Assembly: GCA_964358485.1 (NCBI GenBank)
Contig: CAYHPY010000048.1
Coordinates: forward strand, 1 to 25,842
Reading direction: 5' to 3'
DNA from: CAYHPY01 sp964358485
GTDB taxonomy: Bacteria; Elusimicrobiota; Elusimicrobia; UBA1565; UBA9628
DNA: 25,842 nucleotides
How positions within the stretch are numbered: the stretch's first letter is position 1; each line of letters starts with the position of its first letter. The position numbers and the translations under genes are program-made. The notes beneath the pieces are model-generated. The model had not been told where the DNA came from and did not search any database. It saw nothing but the letters and a program-made list of their open reading frames with translations. Shown here in pieces: positions 6,950 through 13,876 of this stretch.

Positions 6950-8359
6950 TTAGGTGAGGGGAGACTCCCGGAGCTTGTGCTTCTGGATCTTTCCCGTGGC
7001 GGTCTTGGGCAGGGACGCGACCAGCCGCCAGACGCGGGGATGCTTGTAGTCGGCCAACAGGCCCTTGAGGTGCGCCTGGAGCTCCTTGGGCTCGGCGCGC
7101 GCGCCTTCCTTCAGGACGATGAAGGCCGCCACCTCCTCCCCCCACCGGCGGTCGGGCAGGCCCACCACGGCCGCCTCGGCGATCTTGGGATGGGAGTAAA
7201 GCGCCTCCTCGATTTCCTTGGGGTAGATGTTCTCCCCGCCCCGGATGATCATTTCCTTCTTGCGGCCCTTGATGGTGTAATAGCCCTCTTCGTCGCGAGT
7301 CCCCAGGTCCCCGGTGTGCAACCACCCTCCGCGCAGGGCCTCCTGGGTCGCCGCCGGGTTGTTCCAGTAGCCCGACATGACGTTCCCTCCCCGGACCACG
7401 ATCTCCCCGATCTCCCCGGGACCGAGGGGGCGGTCCTCCGCGTCCACGATGGCCAGCTCCTGGCCCGGCAAGGGCAGGCCGATGGAGCCGATTTTTCGCT
7501 TGCCCGGCGGGGGGGGATTGACCGTCGAGACGCAGGTCCCTTCGGAGAGCCCGAAGCCCTCCAGGATGTGGGCCTTGAACTTGGCCTCGAAGGCGTGGAA
7601 GACCTCCACCGGCATGGGCGCGGCCCCGCAGATGCAGAACTTCAAGGAGGACAGGTCGTAGCGCGCGGAGTCCGGAAGGTTGAGCAGGACCGAGTAGACC
7701 GAGGGCACCCCGCTGAAGGCCGTGCAGCGATGCCGGGAGATCAGTTCAAAAAACTCCTTGGGCGCGAATTTTTCCATCAAGACCATGCTTCCCCCCGCCC
7801 ACAGGGGCGAGAGCACGGTCACCACCTGGCCGTTGACGTGGAAGAGCGGCAGGAAGCACAGGAACCGGTCGCCGGCGTTCATGCCGATGGCGGCGACGGT
7901 GTTTTCCACGTCGAAAAGATAGTTTCGGTGGGTCAGGACCGCCCCCTTGGGAAATCCCGTGGTCCCAGAGGTGTAGATGATGGCGGCGGCCTCCCCGGCC
8001 GCCGGTCCGGCGCCGCCGTTGTCCAGGCGGGTCAGCCCCCCGGTCCCCACGACGGCCGCGGCCCCCGAGTCCTTGAGGATGTAGGCGATCTCGGGTTCCT
8101 TAAGGACGGTATTGACCGGCACCGCGACCGCGCCGGCCGCCATGATCCCGAAGTATTGGACGATGAAGTCGGGGCCGTTGGGCAGGAGCAGGGCCACCCG
8201 GTCCCCGGGCTTGATCCGCGCTTGGCGCAGGCGCTCGGCCGCCTCCTCCGCCGCCTGGGCCAACTTGCCCCGGGTCCAGACCTCGTCCTTGAAGAACAGA
8301 AACGGCGCGTCCGGGGCCTGCGCGGCGCGCGCCCGCAGGAGGTCCGGCAGGGTTTTCAC
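6950..8359 (-). CDS. Acyl-CoA synthetase (FadD-like AMP-binding ligase)
   Basis: The 469-residue protein is an ANL-superfamily adenylating enzyme that activates a carboxylic acid to its CoA thioester via an acyl-AMP. Motifs are complete: the P-loop YTSGTTGFPKGA (residues 129-140), the adenine-binding GFGLSEG region, the hinge GWLHTGDLGTRDEEGYYTIKGRKKEMI, and the C-terminal PKTATGKIQ with catalytic Lys457. It is shorter than many FadDs (about 510-560), mainly from a short linker near residues 100-125. The frame stays open far upstream, but homology starts at MKTLPDLLRARA, and the GTG at 8359 overlaps the MaoC stop as GTGA. As the last gene of the seven-gene operon it probably primes the substrate for that pathway. 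The acyl chain cannot be read from the sequence. Confidence 0.92.
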   Translation of the reverse strand: MKTLPDLLRARAAQAPDAPFLFFKDEVWTRGKLAQAAEEAAERLRQARIKPGDRVALLLPNGPDFIVQYFGIMAAGAVAVPVNTVLKEPEIAYILKDSGAAAVVGTGGLTRLDNGGAGPAAGEAAAIIYTSGTTGFPKGAVLTHRNYLFDVENTVAAIGMNAGDRFLCFLPLFHVNGQVVTVLSPLWAGGSMVLMEKFAPKEFFELISRHRCTAFSGVPSVYSVLLNLPDSARYDLSSLKFCICGAAPMPVEVFHAFEAKFKAHILEGFGLSEGTCVSTVNPPPPGKRKIGSIGLPLPGQELAIVDAEDRPLGPGEIGEIVVRGGNVMSGYWNNPAATQEALRGGWLHTGDLGTRDEEGYYTIKGRKKEMIIRGGENIYPKEIEEALYSHPKIAEAAVVGLPDRRWGEEVAAFIVLKEGARAEPKELQAHLKGLLADYKHPRVWRLVASLPKTATGKIQKHKLRESPLT

Positions 8360-8808
8360 GAGGGCTTGGGCCGGACCATGAGCGACCAGACGCCTTCTTG
8401 GACGGTCTCTTCCCGTTGGTTGAGCAGGACCGCGTCGAAGATCACCAGGCCCCCCCGGCGGCCCAGGGCTCGGGTGCGGGCGACCGTCATGACCATGCTC
8501 AGGGAGTCGCCGATCCGGACCGGGCCCTTGAACTTCCATTCCAGGCCCGCGAAGGCCAGCACGCTTTCGGCCACGATGCCCAGGTCGTGGAGCAGGCCGC
8601 TGGCGATGGAGAGGCCCAGGAGGCCGTGGGCGATGCGCCCGCCGAAGGGGCTGGCCTTGGCGAATTCCTCGTCGTAATGAATCCGGTTCATGTCCCCGGA
8701 GACTTCTCCGAACTGGGCCAGGACGGTTTCGGTCACCGCCCGGGGCCGGGGGCTCCGGTAGGCTTGGCCCACCGCGAAATCGCTGAAATATAGGCTCGCG
8801 CTCGTCAT
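8356..8808 (-). CDS. MaoC-like enoyl-CoA hydratase (single hotdog)
   Basis: The 150-residue protein is one hotdog domain of the MaoC/R-specific hydratase family. The hydratase signature SGDMNRIHYDEEFAKASPFGGRIAHGLL is complete, with the catalytic pair Asp39 and His44. It should add water across a 2-enoyl-CoA to give a 3-hydroxyacyl-CoA, usually as a dimer. Its ATG overlaps the DUF35-A stop as ATGA and its own stop overlaps the ligase start. In steroid side-chain pathways a MaoC hydratase works directly with a DUF35/thiolase-like aldolase, the same set found here. A crotonase-type hydratase is absent from the operon, so this is the only candidate for the step. Confidence 0.9.
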   Translation of the reverse strand: MTSASLYFSDFAVGQAYRSPRPRAVTETVLAQFGEVSGDMNRIHYDEEFAKASPFGGRIAHGLLGLSIASGLLHDLGIVAESVLAFAGLEWKFKGPVRIGDSLSMVMTVARTRALGRRGGLVIFDAVLLNQREETVQEGVWSLMVRPKPS

Positions 8809-9284
8809 GGGCTGATCTCCTCGAAATGACGGATGTCCCGCAGAGTCCCCCGCCGATCCTCCTCGAAGACCGGCCGCACGCGCATCCCGATGCGGGGCGA
8901 ACGGGCGGGGTCCAGGGCCAGGAAGTGCTGGAGCTGGGTGTCGGCCCCGTCCAGGCGGATGAAGCCGTAGCCGTAGGGCACGGGCTTTTTGGCCCCGGTC
9001 TCCGGGTCGATGAAGGCAAATCGCAGGATGGTAAAGGCCATGAGCGTCCCCTCGGGCCCGACCTCGACCCAGTCGTTCATGACTTTATAGCAGGGCCCGC
9101 AGATCGGGCGGGGTGGAATAAAAGATTTCTTGCAATCCGCGCAGCGGACCGCAAGAAATCTTTTGTTATCCCTTAGTTCCGTCAAAAATTTCGTTCCGTA
9201 TCTCCCCACCCCGTAATGAAAAGGCTGGAAGCTGTCCCCACTCGAGACCGTGACGATCCCCTTAGTCCGGTTTCGTGTCGCCAT
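8805..9284 (-). CDS. DUF35 zinc-ribbon/OB-fold protein A (partner of thiolase-like A)
   Basis: The 159-residue protein has a rubredoxin-like zinc ribbon with Cys48, Cys51, Cys62 and Cys65 (CADC and CGPC), followed by a DUF35 OB-fold (PF12172 plus PF01796). Such proteins form obligate complexes with thiolase-superfamily enzymes, bridging them and binding the CoA moiety. Examples are archaeal acetoacetyl-CoA thiolase/HMG-CoA synthase, benzoylsuccinyl-CoA thiolase and the Ltp2 aldolase. It overlaps the end of thiolase-like A by 23 bases and is ATGA-coupled to MaoC. Codons 41-55 are spelled as a perfect 14-bp palindrome with AT-rich codons unlike the rest of the gene. Confidence 0.9.
   Translation of the reverse strand: MATRNRTKGIVTVSSGDSFQPFHYGVGRYGTKFLTELRDNKRFLAVRCADCKKSFIPPRPICGPCYKVMNDWVEVGPEGTLMAFTILRFAFIDPETGAKKPVPYGYGFIRLDGADTQLQHFLALDPARSPRIGMRVRPVFEEDRRGTLRDIRHFEEISP
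9119..9165. repeat. Intragenic long hairpin in DUF35-A
   Basis: AAAAGATTTCTTGC (9120-9133) and GCAAGAAATCTTTT (9151-9164) are perfect inverted repeats. A T-G wobble extends the stem at 9119/9165. Inside, TCCGC (9136-9140) pairs with GCGGA (9144-9148), leaving AA opposite CC as the only break. The stem has an A-tract on one side and a T-tract on the other, so the RNA resembles a bidirectional intrinsic terminator, yet it lies in the coding region of the zinc ribbon. Confidence 0.8.
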
Positions 9285-10419
9285 AGATCAAGAGATCCGA
9301 CCAGAAACAGCCCCCGAATCCCGTGGAGAGCGCCTTGCGCACGCCCGGGACTTGCCGGTCCCCGGCCCGGCCCATGATCTGGAGGGCGCATTCGCCCGCC
9401 CGGATGAGGCCCGTGGCCCCGATCGGGTTGCAGGAAATCACCCCTCCGGAGGGATTGATGGGGAGGGCCCCGCCCATGTCCGTCGCCCCGTCCCAGATCA
9501 GCTTGGCGCCCTCGCCCGGCTTGGCCAGCCCGAGGGCCTCGATCCAGGAGAGGTTGGCGAAGGAATAAGGCGTATAAAGCTCCATGACGCCGAATTCCTT
9601 CAAGGGCTCCCGGATCCCGGCCTTCGCGTAGGCCTCCCGGGCCGCGAGCTCCAAAGACCGCAGGGGATACCACTCCACGTCCCCGACATAGGAGTAGAGA
9701 TGCCGGTTGACCGCGGCGTGGACCCAGGCGGGGCGGGGGCAGATTTTCTCCGCCGCGCCCTCCGCCGCGTAGATGAGCGCGCAGGCCCCGTCGGTGCGCG
9801 GGCAGATGTCCAGGGCCTTGATGGGGTCCGAGAGCATCGGCGAGCGCAGGACCTCGTCGACCGTGATCTCCTTGCGCAGGTGGGCGTGGGGGTTGTTGAG
9901 CGCGTGGCGGCGGTCGCGGACCGCCGCCCGGGCGGCGTCCTTCTCCGTCACGCCGAAGCGCCGCATGTATTCCGACGCCTCCACGGCCAGGCCGGAGATG
10001 GCGCCCGCGAAGACCAAGCGGTCCCAAATGGGATCGAAGGCCGTGGTGATGGCCCCGGTCGTGTCGGACTCCGAGTTCTTCTCCCAACCGATGACGAGCA
10101 GACGCTCGAAGAGGCCGGAGGCGACCAGATGAAAGCCGCCGATGGCCAAGGTCGAGCCGGTGGTGCCGCCGGTGGTGAGCTTGATCGTGGGCTTGAGCAG
10201 GCCCCCCGAGCCTTCGATGGACCAAAGCTCGGCGCCGTTGATCCCCTCGAAATGATCCATGTTGCCGACCACGACCCCGTCGATGTCCTTCAAGGAGAGC
10301 CCGCAATCGTCGAGCGCGCGCCGGACCGCCTCGTGGATGAGCTCCGCGCCGGTCACGTCGCGCCGGTTGCCCGCGTGGTCCGTCTGCCCGACGCCGACGA
10401 TCGCGGTCCGTTTGGCCAT
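9262..10419 (-). CDS. Thiolase-like protein A without nucleophilic cysteine (possible retro-aldolase)
   Basis: The 385-residue protein belongs to the SCP-x/lipid-transfer thiolase-like branch. It begins TAIVGVGQTDHAG and ends in a GGCFWSDLLI stretch. Where SCP-x thiolases have the nucleophile in CATGST, this one has GTTGST (Gly85), and no cysteine lies nearby. The usual HP(I/L)GATG reads CNPIGATG, with Asn for His. The motif region usually holding His-Asp-Cys reads ELYTPYSFANLSWIEALGL, with a tyrosine, as in Ltp2-type aldolases. Normal Claisen thiolysis is therefore unlikely; retro-aldol cleavage of a 3-hydroxyacyl-CoA, with DUF35-A as partner, is my inference. The frame is open further upstream, but ATG 10419 overlaps the preceding stop as TGATG and fits the family start. 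Confidence 0.88.
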   Translation of the reverse strand: MAKRTAIVGVGQTDHAGNRRDVTGAELIHEAVRRALDDCGLSLKDIDGVVVGNMDHFEGINGAELWSIEGSGGLLKPTIKLTTGGTTGSTLAIGGFHLVASGLFERLLVIGWEKNSESDTTGAITTAFDPIWDRLVFAGAISGLAVEASEYMRRFGVTEKDAARAAVRDRRHALNNPHAHLRKEITVDEVLRSPMLSDPIKALDICPRTDGACALIYAAEGAAEKICPRPAWVHAAVNRHLYSYVGDVEWYPLRSLELAAREAYAKAGIREPLKEFGVMELYTPYSFANLSWIEALGLAKPGEGAKLIWDGATDMGGALPINPSGGVISCNPIGATGLIRAGECALQIMGRAGDRQVPGVRKALSTGFGGCFWSDLLIYGDTKPD

Positions 10420-11507
10420 CAGCTCTCCAGGATCCAGACGCAATGCGATTGCCCGGCCAGGCCGTGCTGGCCATGGGCCAGGGCGCGCCGCCCGCCGGGG
10501 CCTTGGTTGGCGGCCTCGCCCCGGAGCTGGAGCGCGGCCTCGATCATGCGGACCAGCCCCGAGGCGACCCAGGCCCGGGCCGAAAGGCAGCCCCCGGAAA
10601 GATTCGTCCGCTCCGGGCGCGGGAAACCCAACTCCCGGAGCCACAGGAGCTCCTGGTGGGAAGCTTCCTCGGAGACCTCGGCCAGGTCCAGCTCCCGGGC
10701 GGGCTGCGTCACCCCCGCCATGCGGTAGGCCCGCGCGGCCGCCTCCCGGAGGGCGCGGGCCTCCCAGAGGTTCCTCCGCCCCAAGGGCGCGTCGGCGCAG
10801 AAGGCCGCGCCCGCCACCCAGACCGGCTTGGCCTTGGCGCGCCGGGCCGAAGAGGCCCCGGCCAGAACCAACGCCGCGGCCCCGTCGGAGACCGGGGCGA
10901 GGTCGTCGGCGCGCAAGGGGGGGGCGACGAGGGCTGAGGCGAGCGCCGCCTCCGGCGTGAGCGGCGCGCGCCGATGGGCCTTGGGGTTCTTGGCCCCGGC
11001 CGTCCGGTTCTTGGCGACGACGGCGGCCAGGTCCTCGGCCCCGAGTCCGAAATGGTCCAGGAAGGCCCGCGCCTCCAGGCCCGCCGCGGAGATCCAGTCC
11101 AGGCCCAGGGAGCGCTCGCAGATGGGGTCGCAGTAGGCGTTGGTCAGAAGAAGCGGATCGCCCTCGGAGCCCTTGGAATGGGCCACCACCAAGGTGGTGC
11201 CGTAGGCCCCGGAGAGGATGCGGCTCAGGCCGTAGAAGGCCCCGAAGGTTCCGTCGCCCTCGACCGTGGAGATCGAGCGGCCCTCCCCATGAGCGGCGCC
11301 CGCGGCGTCTCCGACCGCCATGCTCGAGATCGTGCGCCCATCGAAGAAATCGTTGGAGGTCGTCACGATGTTGTCGATGTCGGCGATCCCCAGGCCCGCG
11401 TCGGCCAAGGCCGCGGAGGCGGCTTCGAAGACCAAATCCGCGAAGGTGTCGTCGCGGCGCTCCCCGAAGGCGGTCTGTCCGACGCCGACGATCGCGACTT
11501 TATCCAT
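10419..11507 (-). CDS. Thiolase-like protein B without nucleophilic cysteine
   Basis: The 362-residue protein starts VAIVGVGQTAFGERRDDTFADLVFEAASAALADAG, a thiolase-superfamily opening. The nucleophile region reads STVEGDGTFGAFYG (residues 80-93), with glycine at the cysteine position and no cysteine in the first 115 residues. The C-terminal half keeps NLSGGCLSARAWVASG in place of GHPxGASG and ends QHGLAGQSHCVWILE, a form seen in thiolase-domain proteins of unknown activity. It differs clearly from protein A, so the two are not a recent duplication. TGATG overlaps join it to DUF35-B before it and protein A after it. It may be a second aldolase, or a non-catalytic subunit of an A/B/DUF35 complex. 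Confidence 0.85.
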   Translation of the reverse strand: MDKVAIVGVGQTAFGERRDDTFADLVFEAASAALADAGLGIADIDNIVTTSNDFFDGRTISSMAVGDAAGAAHGEGRSISTVEGDGTFGAFYGLSRILSGAYGTTLVVAHSKGSEGDPLLLTNAYCDPICERSLGLDWISAAGLEARAFLDHFGLGAEDLAAVVAKNRTAGAKNPKAHRRAPLTPEAALASALVAPPLRADDLAPVSDGAAALVLAGASSARRAKAKPVWVAGAAFCADAPLGRRNLWEARALREAAARAYRMAGVTQPARELDLAEVSEEASHQELLWLRELGFPRPERTNLSGGCLSARAWVASGLVRMIEAALQLRGEAANQGPGGRRALAHGQHGLAGQSHCVWILES

Positions 11508-11950
11508 CACGCGCGCCTGAAATGCAGGATGTCCCGGATCGAGCCGGTCCGCTCCGAAGCGAAGACGGCCTCCACGCGAAGGCCGATCCTCAGGTCCTCC
11601 AGGGGACCCTCCACCAGGTGCAGGAGCGAGGTCCCGGCGCCGTCGAGGCGGATCAAGCCGTAAATCGGCCGGGGGCCGGGATGGGCCGCGCTGTCGTAGC
11701 GGGCCTGGGTGAAGCTCTCCAAGACGCCGCCGGGGCCCGCCTCCACCCACTCGCCGCAATCGACGAAGCAGGTCCCGCAGGTCTTGCGAGGGGGAACGAA
11801 GACCGTTCGGCACGCGGGACAGCGCGTCCCCAGGATCTTCTTCTCGTCCCGAAGCGCGCGCAAAAAACGGCTCAGGGTCTCCCCGGCGGACCAGGAATAT
11901 GGCACCTTGATGCCGCTTTCGTGCGTGAGGGAGCCGGAAGCCGGAATCAT
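11507..11950 (-). CDS. DUF35 zinc-ribbon/OB-fold protein B (partner of thiolase-like B)
   Basis: The 147-residue protein has a zinc ribbon with Cys44, Cys47, Cys58 and Cys61 (CPAC and CGTC) and an OB-fold with VLESFTQARYDS and PIYGLIRLDGAGTSLLHLV. It is a divergent paralogue of DUF35-A. It is placed directly before thiolase-like B, mirroring the DUF35-A/thiolase-like A pair, so the operon holds two such pairs arranged DUF35-thiolase-thiolase-DUF35. ATG 11950 overlaps the dehydrogenase stop as ATGA. It probably positions the CoA ester for protein B. Confidence 0.9.
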   Translation of the reverse strand: MIPASGSLTHESGIKVPYSWSAGETLSRFLRALRDEKKILGTRCPACRTVFVPPRKTCGTCFVDCGEWVEAGPGGVLESFTQARYDSAAHPGPRPIYGLIRLDGAGTSLLHLVEGPLEDLRIGLRVEAVFASERTGSIRDILHFRRA

Positions 11951-13101
11951 TTGCGGTTTTGTTCCTTAAGGAGCTCTCGGGCGATGATGAGCTGTTGGAT
12001 TTGAGAGGTGCCGCCGCCGATGGGGATGAGGGCCGCGTCGCGGTAGTAGCGCTCCACCGGACACTCCCGAGTGAACCCCGTCCCCCCGACGATCTGGACG
12101 GCCTGCTGGGTGGCGCGCAGGCACATCTGCGCCCCGAAGAGCTTGGCGAAGGAGGCGTGCTTGGAGACGGGCTGCCCCCGGTCGAGGCGGGAGGCGGCCT
12201 GGTAGGTCAGCAATCGCGCGGCCTCCAACTCCGTGGCCATTTGCGCCAGCATCTCCTGGACGAGCTGGAAGCTGGAGATCGGCGCGTTGAACTGGCGGCG
12301 CTTGACGGCGTAGGCCAGGGCGTAGTCCAGGGCCGCCTGGGCGATGCCCACCGGCATCCCGGAGAACACGGCCCGCTCCATGTCCAGGCCCCCCAGCATG
12401 TAGGCCAGGCCCCGCCCCTCCACTCCCACCAGATTATCCTCCGGAACGACGCAGTCCTTGAAGACCAGCTCGCTCAAGGGCGAGCCGCAGGTCCCGAGCT
12501 TTGGGATGTCGCGGCCCACCGTGAAGCCGGGAAAGCCCCGTTCCACGACGAAGGCGCTCAAGGCCCCCGTGCCGCGGCGTCGTTGGGTCCGGGCGAAGAC
12601 CAGGAAGACGTCGGCGATGGAGCCGTTGGTGATGAAGAGCTTCGTCCCGTTGAGAAGCCAGCCGCCCGCGCCCCGGATCGCGCGCGTCGTCATCGAGGCG
12701 GCGTCGGAGCCCGCCCCGGGCTCGGTCAGGGCGAAGGCCCCGATTTTCTCGCCGGAGACCAAGCCCGGGACGTATTTGCGGCGCAGGTCCGGGCCGGCGT
12801 GGGTGAAAAGGTTGGTGCAGCAGAGGTAGGCGTGCGCGCCGTAGGACAGGGTCGCCGCGGCCGAGGCCCGGCAGAGTTCCTCCATGGCGATGGCCGCGGC
12901 CAAATAGCCCGCTCCGGCCCCGCCGTGGTCCTCCGGGATGGTCAGGCCGAGGAGGCCGGCCCGCCCCAACTCCCGGAAGAAATCTCCCGGGAGCCGGCCG
13001 CTCTTGTCGATCTCGTCGGCGCGGGGGCCGAGCCAGCGGAGGGCGAAATCCCGGGCCGTCTCCCGGACGAGCTCATGGCGCTCTCCCATCTCGATGAGCA
13101 T
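11947..13101 (-). CDS. Acyl-CoA dehydrogenase, isovaleryl-CoA dehydrogenase-like
   Basis: The 384-residue flavoenzyme should oxidise an acyl-CoA to the 2-enoyl-CoA with FAD, passing electrons to electron-transfer flavoprotein. Conserved motifs are FALTEPGAGSDAASM (residues 123-137), WLLNGTKLFITNG, RRQFNAPISSFQLVQ and GGTSQIQQLIIARELL. The canonical catalytic glutamate of medium/short-chain enzymes (YEGT) is Gly363 here. Glu242 in GGLDMER instead sits where isovaleryl-CoA dehydrogenase has its base, suggesting branched or 2-methyl substrates. It is the first gene of the operon. The frame is open to a TTG at 13188, but those 29 residues are proline/alanine-rich and non-conserved; ATG 13101 gives the usual family length. 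Confidence 0.93.
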   Translation of the reverse strand: MLIEMGERHELVRETARDFALRWLGPRADEIDKSGRLPGDFFRELGRAGLLGLTIPEDHGGAGAGYLAAAIAMEELCRASAAATLSYGAHAYLCCTNLFTHAGPDLRRKYVPGLVSGEKIGAFALTEPGAGSDAASMTTRAIRGAGGWLLNGTKLFITNGSIADVFLVFARTQRRRGTGALSAFVVERGFPGFTVGRDIPKLGTCGSPLSELVFKDCVVPEDNLVGVEGRGLAYMLGGLDMERAVFSGMPVGIAQAALDYALAYAVKRRQFNAPISSFQLVQEMLAQMATELEAARLLTYQAASRLDRGQPVSKHASFAKLFGAQMCLRATQQAVQIVGGTGFTRECPVERYYRDAALIPIGGGTSQIQQLIIARELLKEQNRK

Positions 13102-13201
13102 GGCGCCGTATCTTACCTCATTTCCTCCGAAGCGCGCCGGATATTTGCCGGCGGCGGGCGCGGGCACGGCGGTTTTGGGGAGGGGCAAGGAAGGGGCGCC
13201 G

Positions 13202-13318
13202 GATCTGCCCGCCCTCGCCTATGGCGAGAAGGGCAGTCCTCCCGTCATCCCGGGCGGCGCGACCTTGACTTTTAAGGTGGAATCGGTCGAGGTGCTCCGC
13301 CCCAAACGATCCAAATAG
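13202..13318 (+). pseudogene. C-terminal remnant of an FKBP-type peptidyl-prolyl isomerase
   Basis: One plus-strand frame encodes LPALAYGEKGSPPVIP followed by GGATLTFKVESVEVL and a stop at 13316-13318. This matches the conserved FKBP C-terminus (PPxLAYGExG...IPPxATLxFxVELLxV) almost residue for residue. The upstream two thirds of an FKBP domain is missing: the frame continues only into sequence antisense to the acyl-CoA dehydrogenase start, and no start codon lies nearby. I read it as the stump of a gene cut by a rearrangement near 13130-13200. Chance similarity is unlikely but the stretch is only about 38 codons. Confidence 0.6.
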
Positions 13319-13361
13319 GGATGTGACCGGAACGCCCCTGGCGGTAACGGGGGCGGTGTAT

Positions 13362-13367
13362 TATAAT
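13362..13367 (+). promoter_or_regulatory. -10 box of the molybdenum cofactor operon
   Basis: A perfect TATAAT lies 56 nt before the moaC start, in a short AT-rich patch. No good -35 hexamer is visible at 16-18 bp, where the sequence is TGGCGG-like. A CGCCCC/GGGGCG stem (13333-13338 / 13350-13355) overlaps the spacer. The leader would be about 50 nt, too short for a Moco riboswitch. Confidence 0.5.
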
Positions 13368-13423
13368 ATCGGCGTTGCCCCCCATGCGTCGAATTCCCCG
13401 AGGACCCTTCCCTTCCTGAGCTC

Positions 13424-13876
13424 ATGTCCATCCGAATGATCGACGTGGGCGAAAAGCCCGTCACCCGCCGCGAGGCCCGCGCCGAGGCCGAGGTCCTGAT
13501 GGGCCCCCAGGCCCTGCGCCTGATCCGGGAGGGGCGGGTGCCCAAAGGAGACGTGCTGATTGCGGCGCGGCTGGCGGGGATCATGGCCGCCAAGCGGACC
13601 CATGAGATGATTCCGCTTTGCCATCCTCTGGGCTTGGAGTCGGTCGAGGTGGAGGCCCACGCCGGGCGGGGGCGGGTGTTCATCAAGACCCTGGCCTGCG
13701 CCCAGGCCAAGACCGGGGTGGAGATGGAGGCTTTGGCTGCGGCCAGCGTGGCCGCCCTCACGGTCTACGACATGCTCAAGTCCACCGACAAAGGCATGAC
13801 CATCCGGGTGCGCCTGGCCGCCAAGTCCGGGGGGCGCTCCGGGGATTATCGCCGCAAGGAAACCGAGTGGCCCTGA
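13424..13876 (+). CDS. moaC: Cyclic pyranopterin monophosphate synthase MoaC
   Basis: With MoaA, MoaC converts GTP to cyclic pyranopterin monophosphate, the first step of molybdenum cofactor synthesis. The 150-residue protein carries the family motifs MIPLCHPL (residues 62-69) and TGVEMEALAAASVAALTVYDMLKSTDKGM (97-125), holding the catalytic aspartate and lysine. The length is a little short of typical (about 160) but both ends look complete. The ATG has only a weak upstream GAG. It is the first gene of the operon and overlaps moaD by ten bases. Confidence 0.96.
   Translation: MSIRMIDVGEKPVTRREARAEAEVLMGPQALRLIREGRVPKGDVLIAARLAGIMAAKRTHEMIPLCHPLGLESVEVEAHAGRGRVFIKTLACAQAKTGVEMEALAAASVAALTVYDMLKSTDKGMTIRVRLAAKSGGRSGDYRRKETEWP

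Noticed and set aside
6977..8677. 566-codon open frame on the plus strand across ligase and MaoC genes
   Set aside because: Antisense shadow in GC-rich DNA; the minus-strand genes have all catalytic motifs.
6950..9019. 689-codon fusion of a proline/arginine-rich region with the acyl-CoA ligase
   Set aside because: The first 220 codons are the wrong frame of MaoC and DUF35-A; the ligase proper starts at the GTG at 8359.
11959..13275. 438-codon open frame antisense to the acyl-CoA dehydrogenase
   Set aside because: Low-complexity composition typical of antisense frames, no motif, and its 3' part covers the FKBP remnant in another frame.
13384..13419. 11-codon leader peptide before moaC
   Set aside because: An ATG-to-TGA frame exists but has no ribosome binding site, no codon bias and no attenuator hairpin next to it.
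13374..13423. Moco riboswitch upstream of moaC
   Set aside because: The leader after the TATAAT box is only about 50 nt, too short for the known Moco aptamer, and no matching helices are seen.
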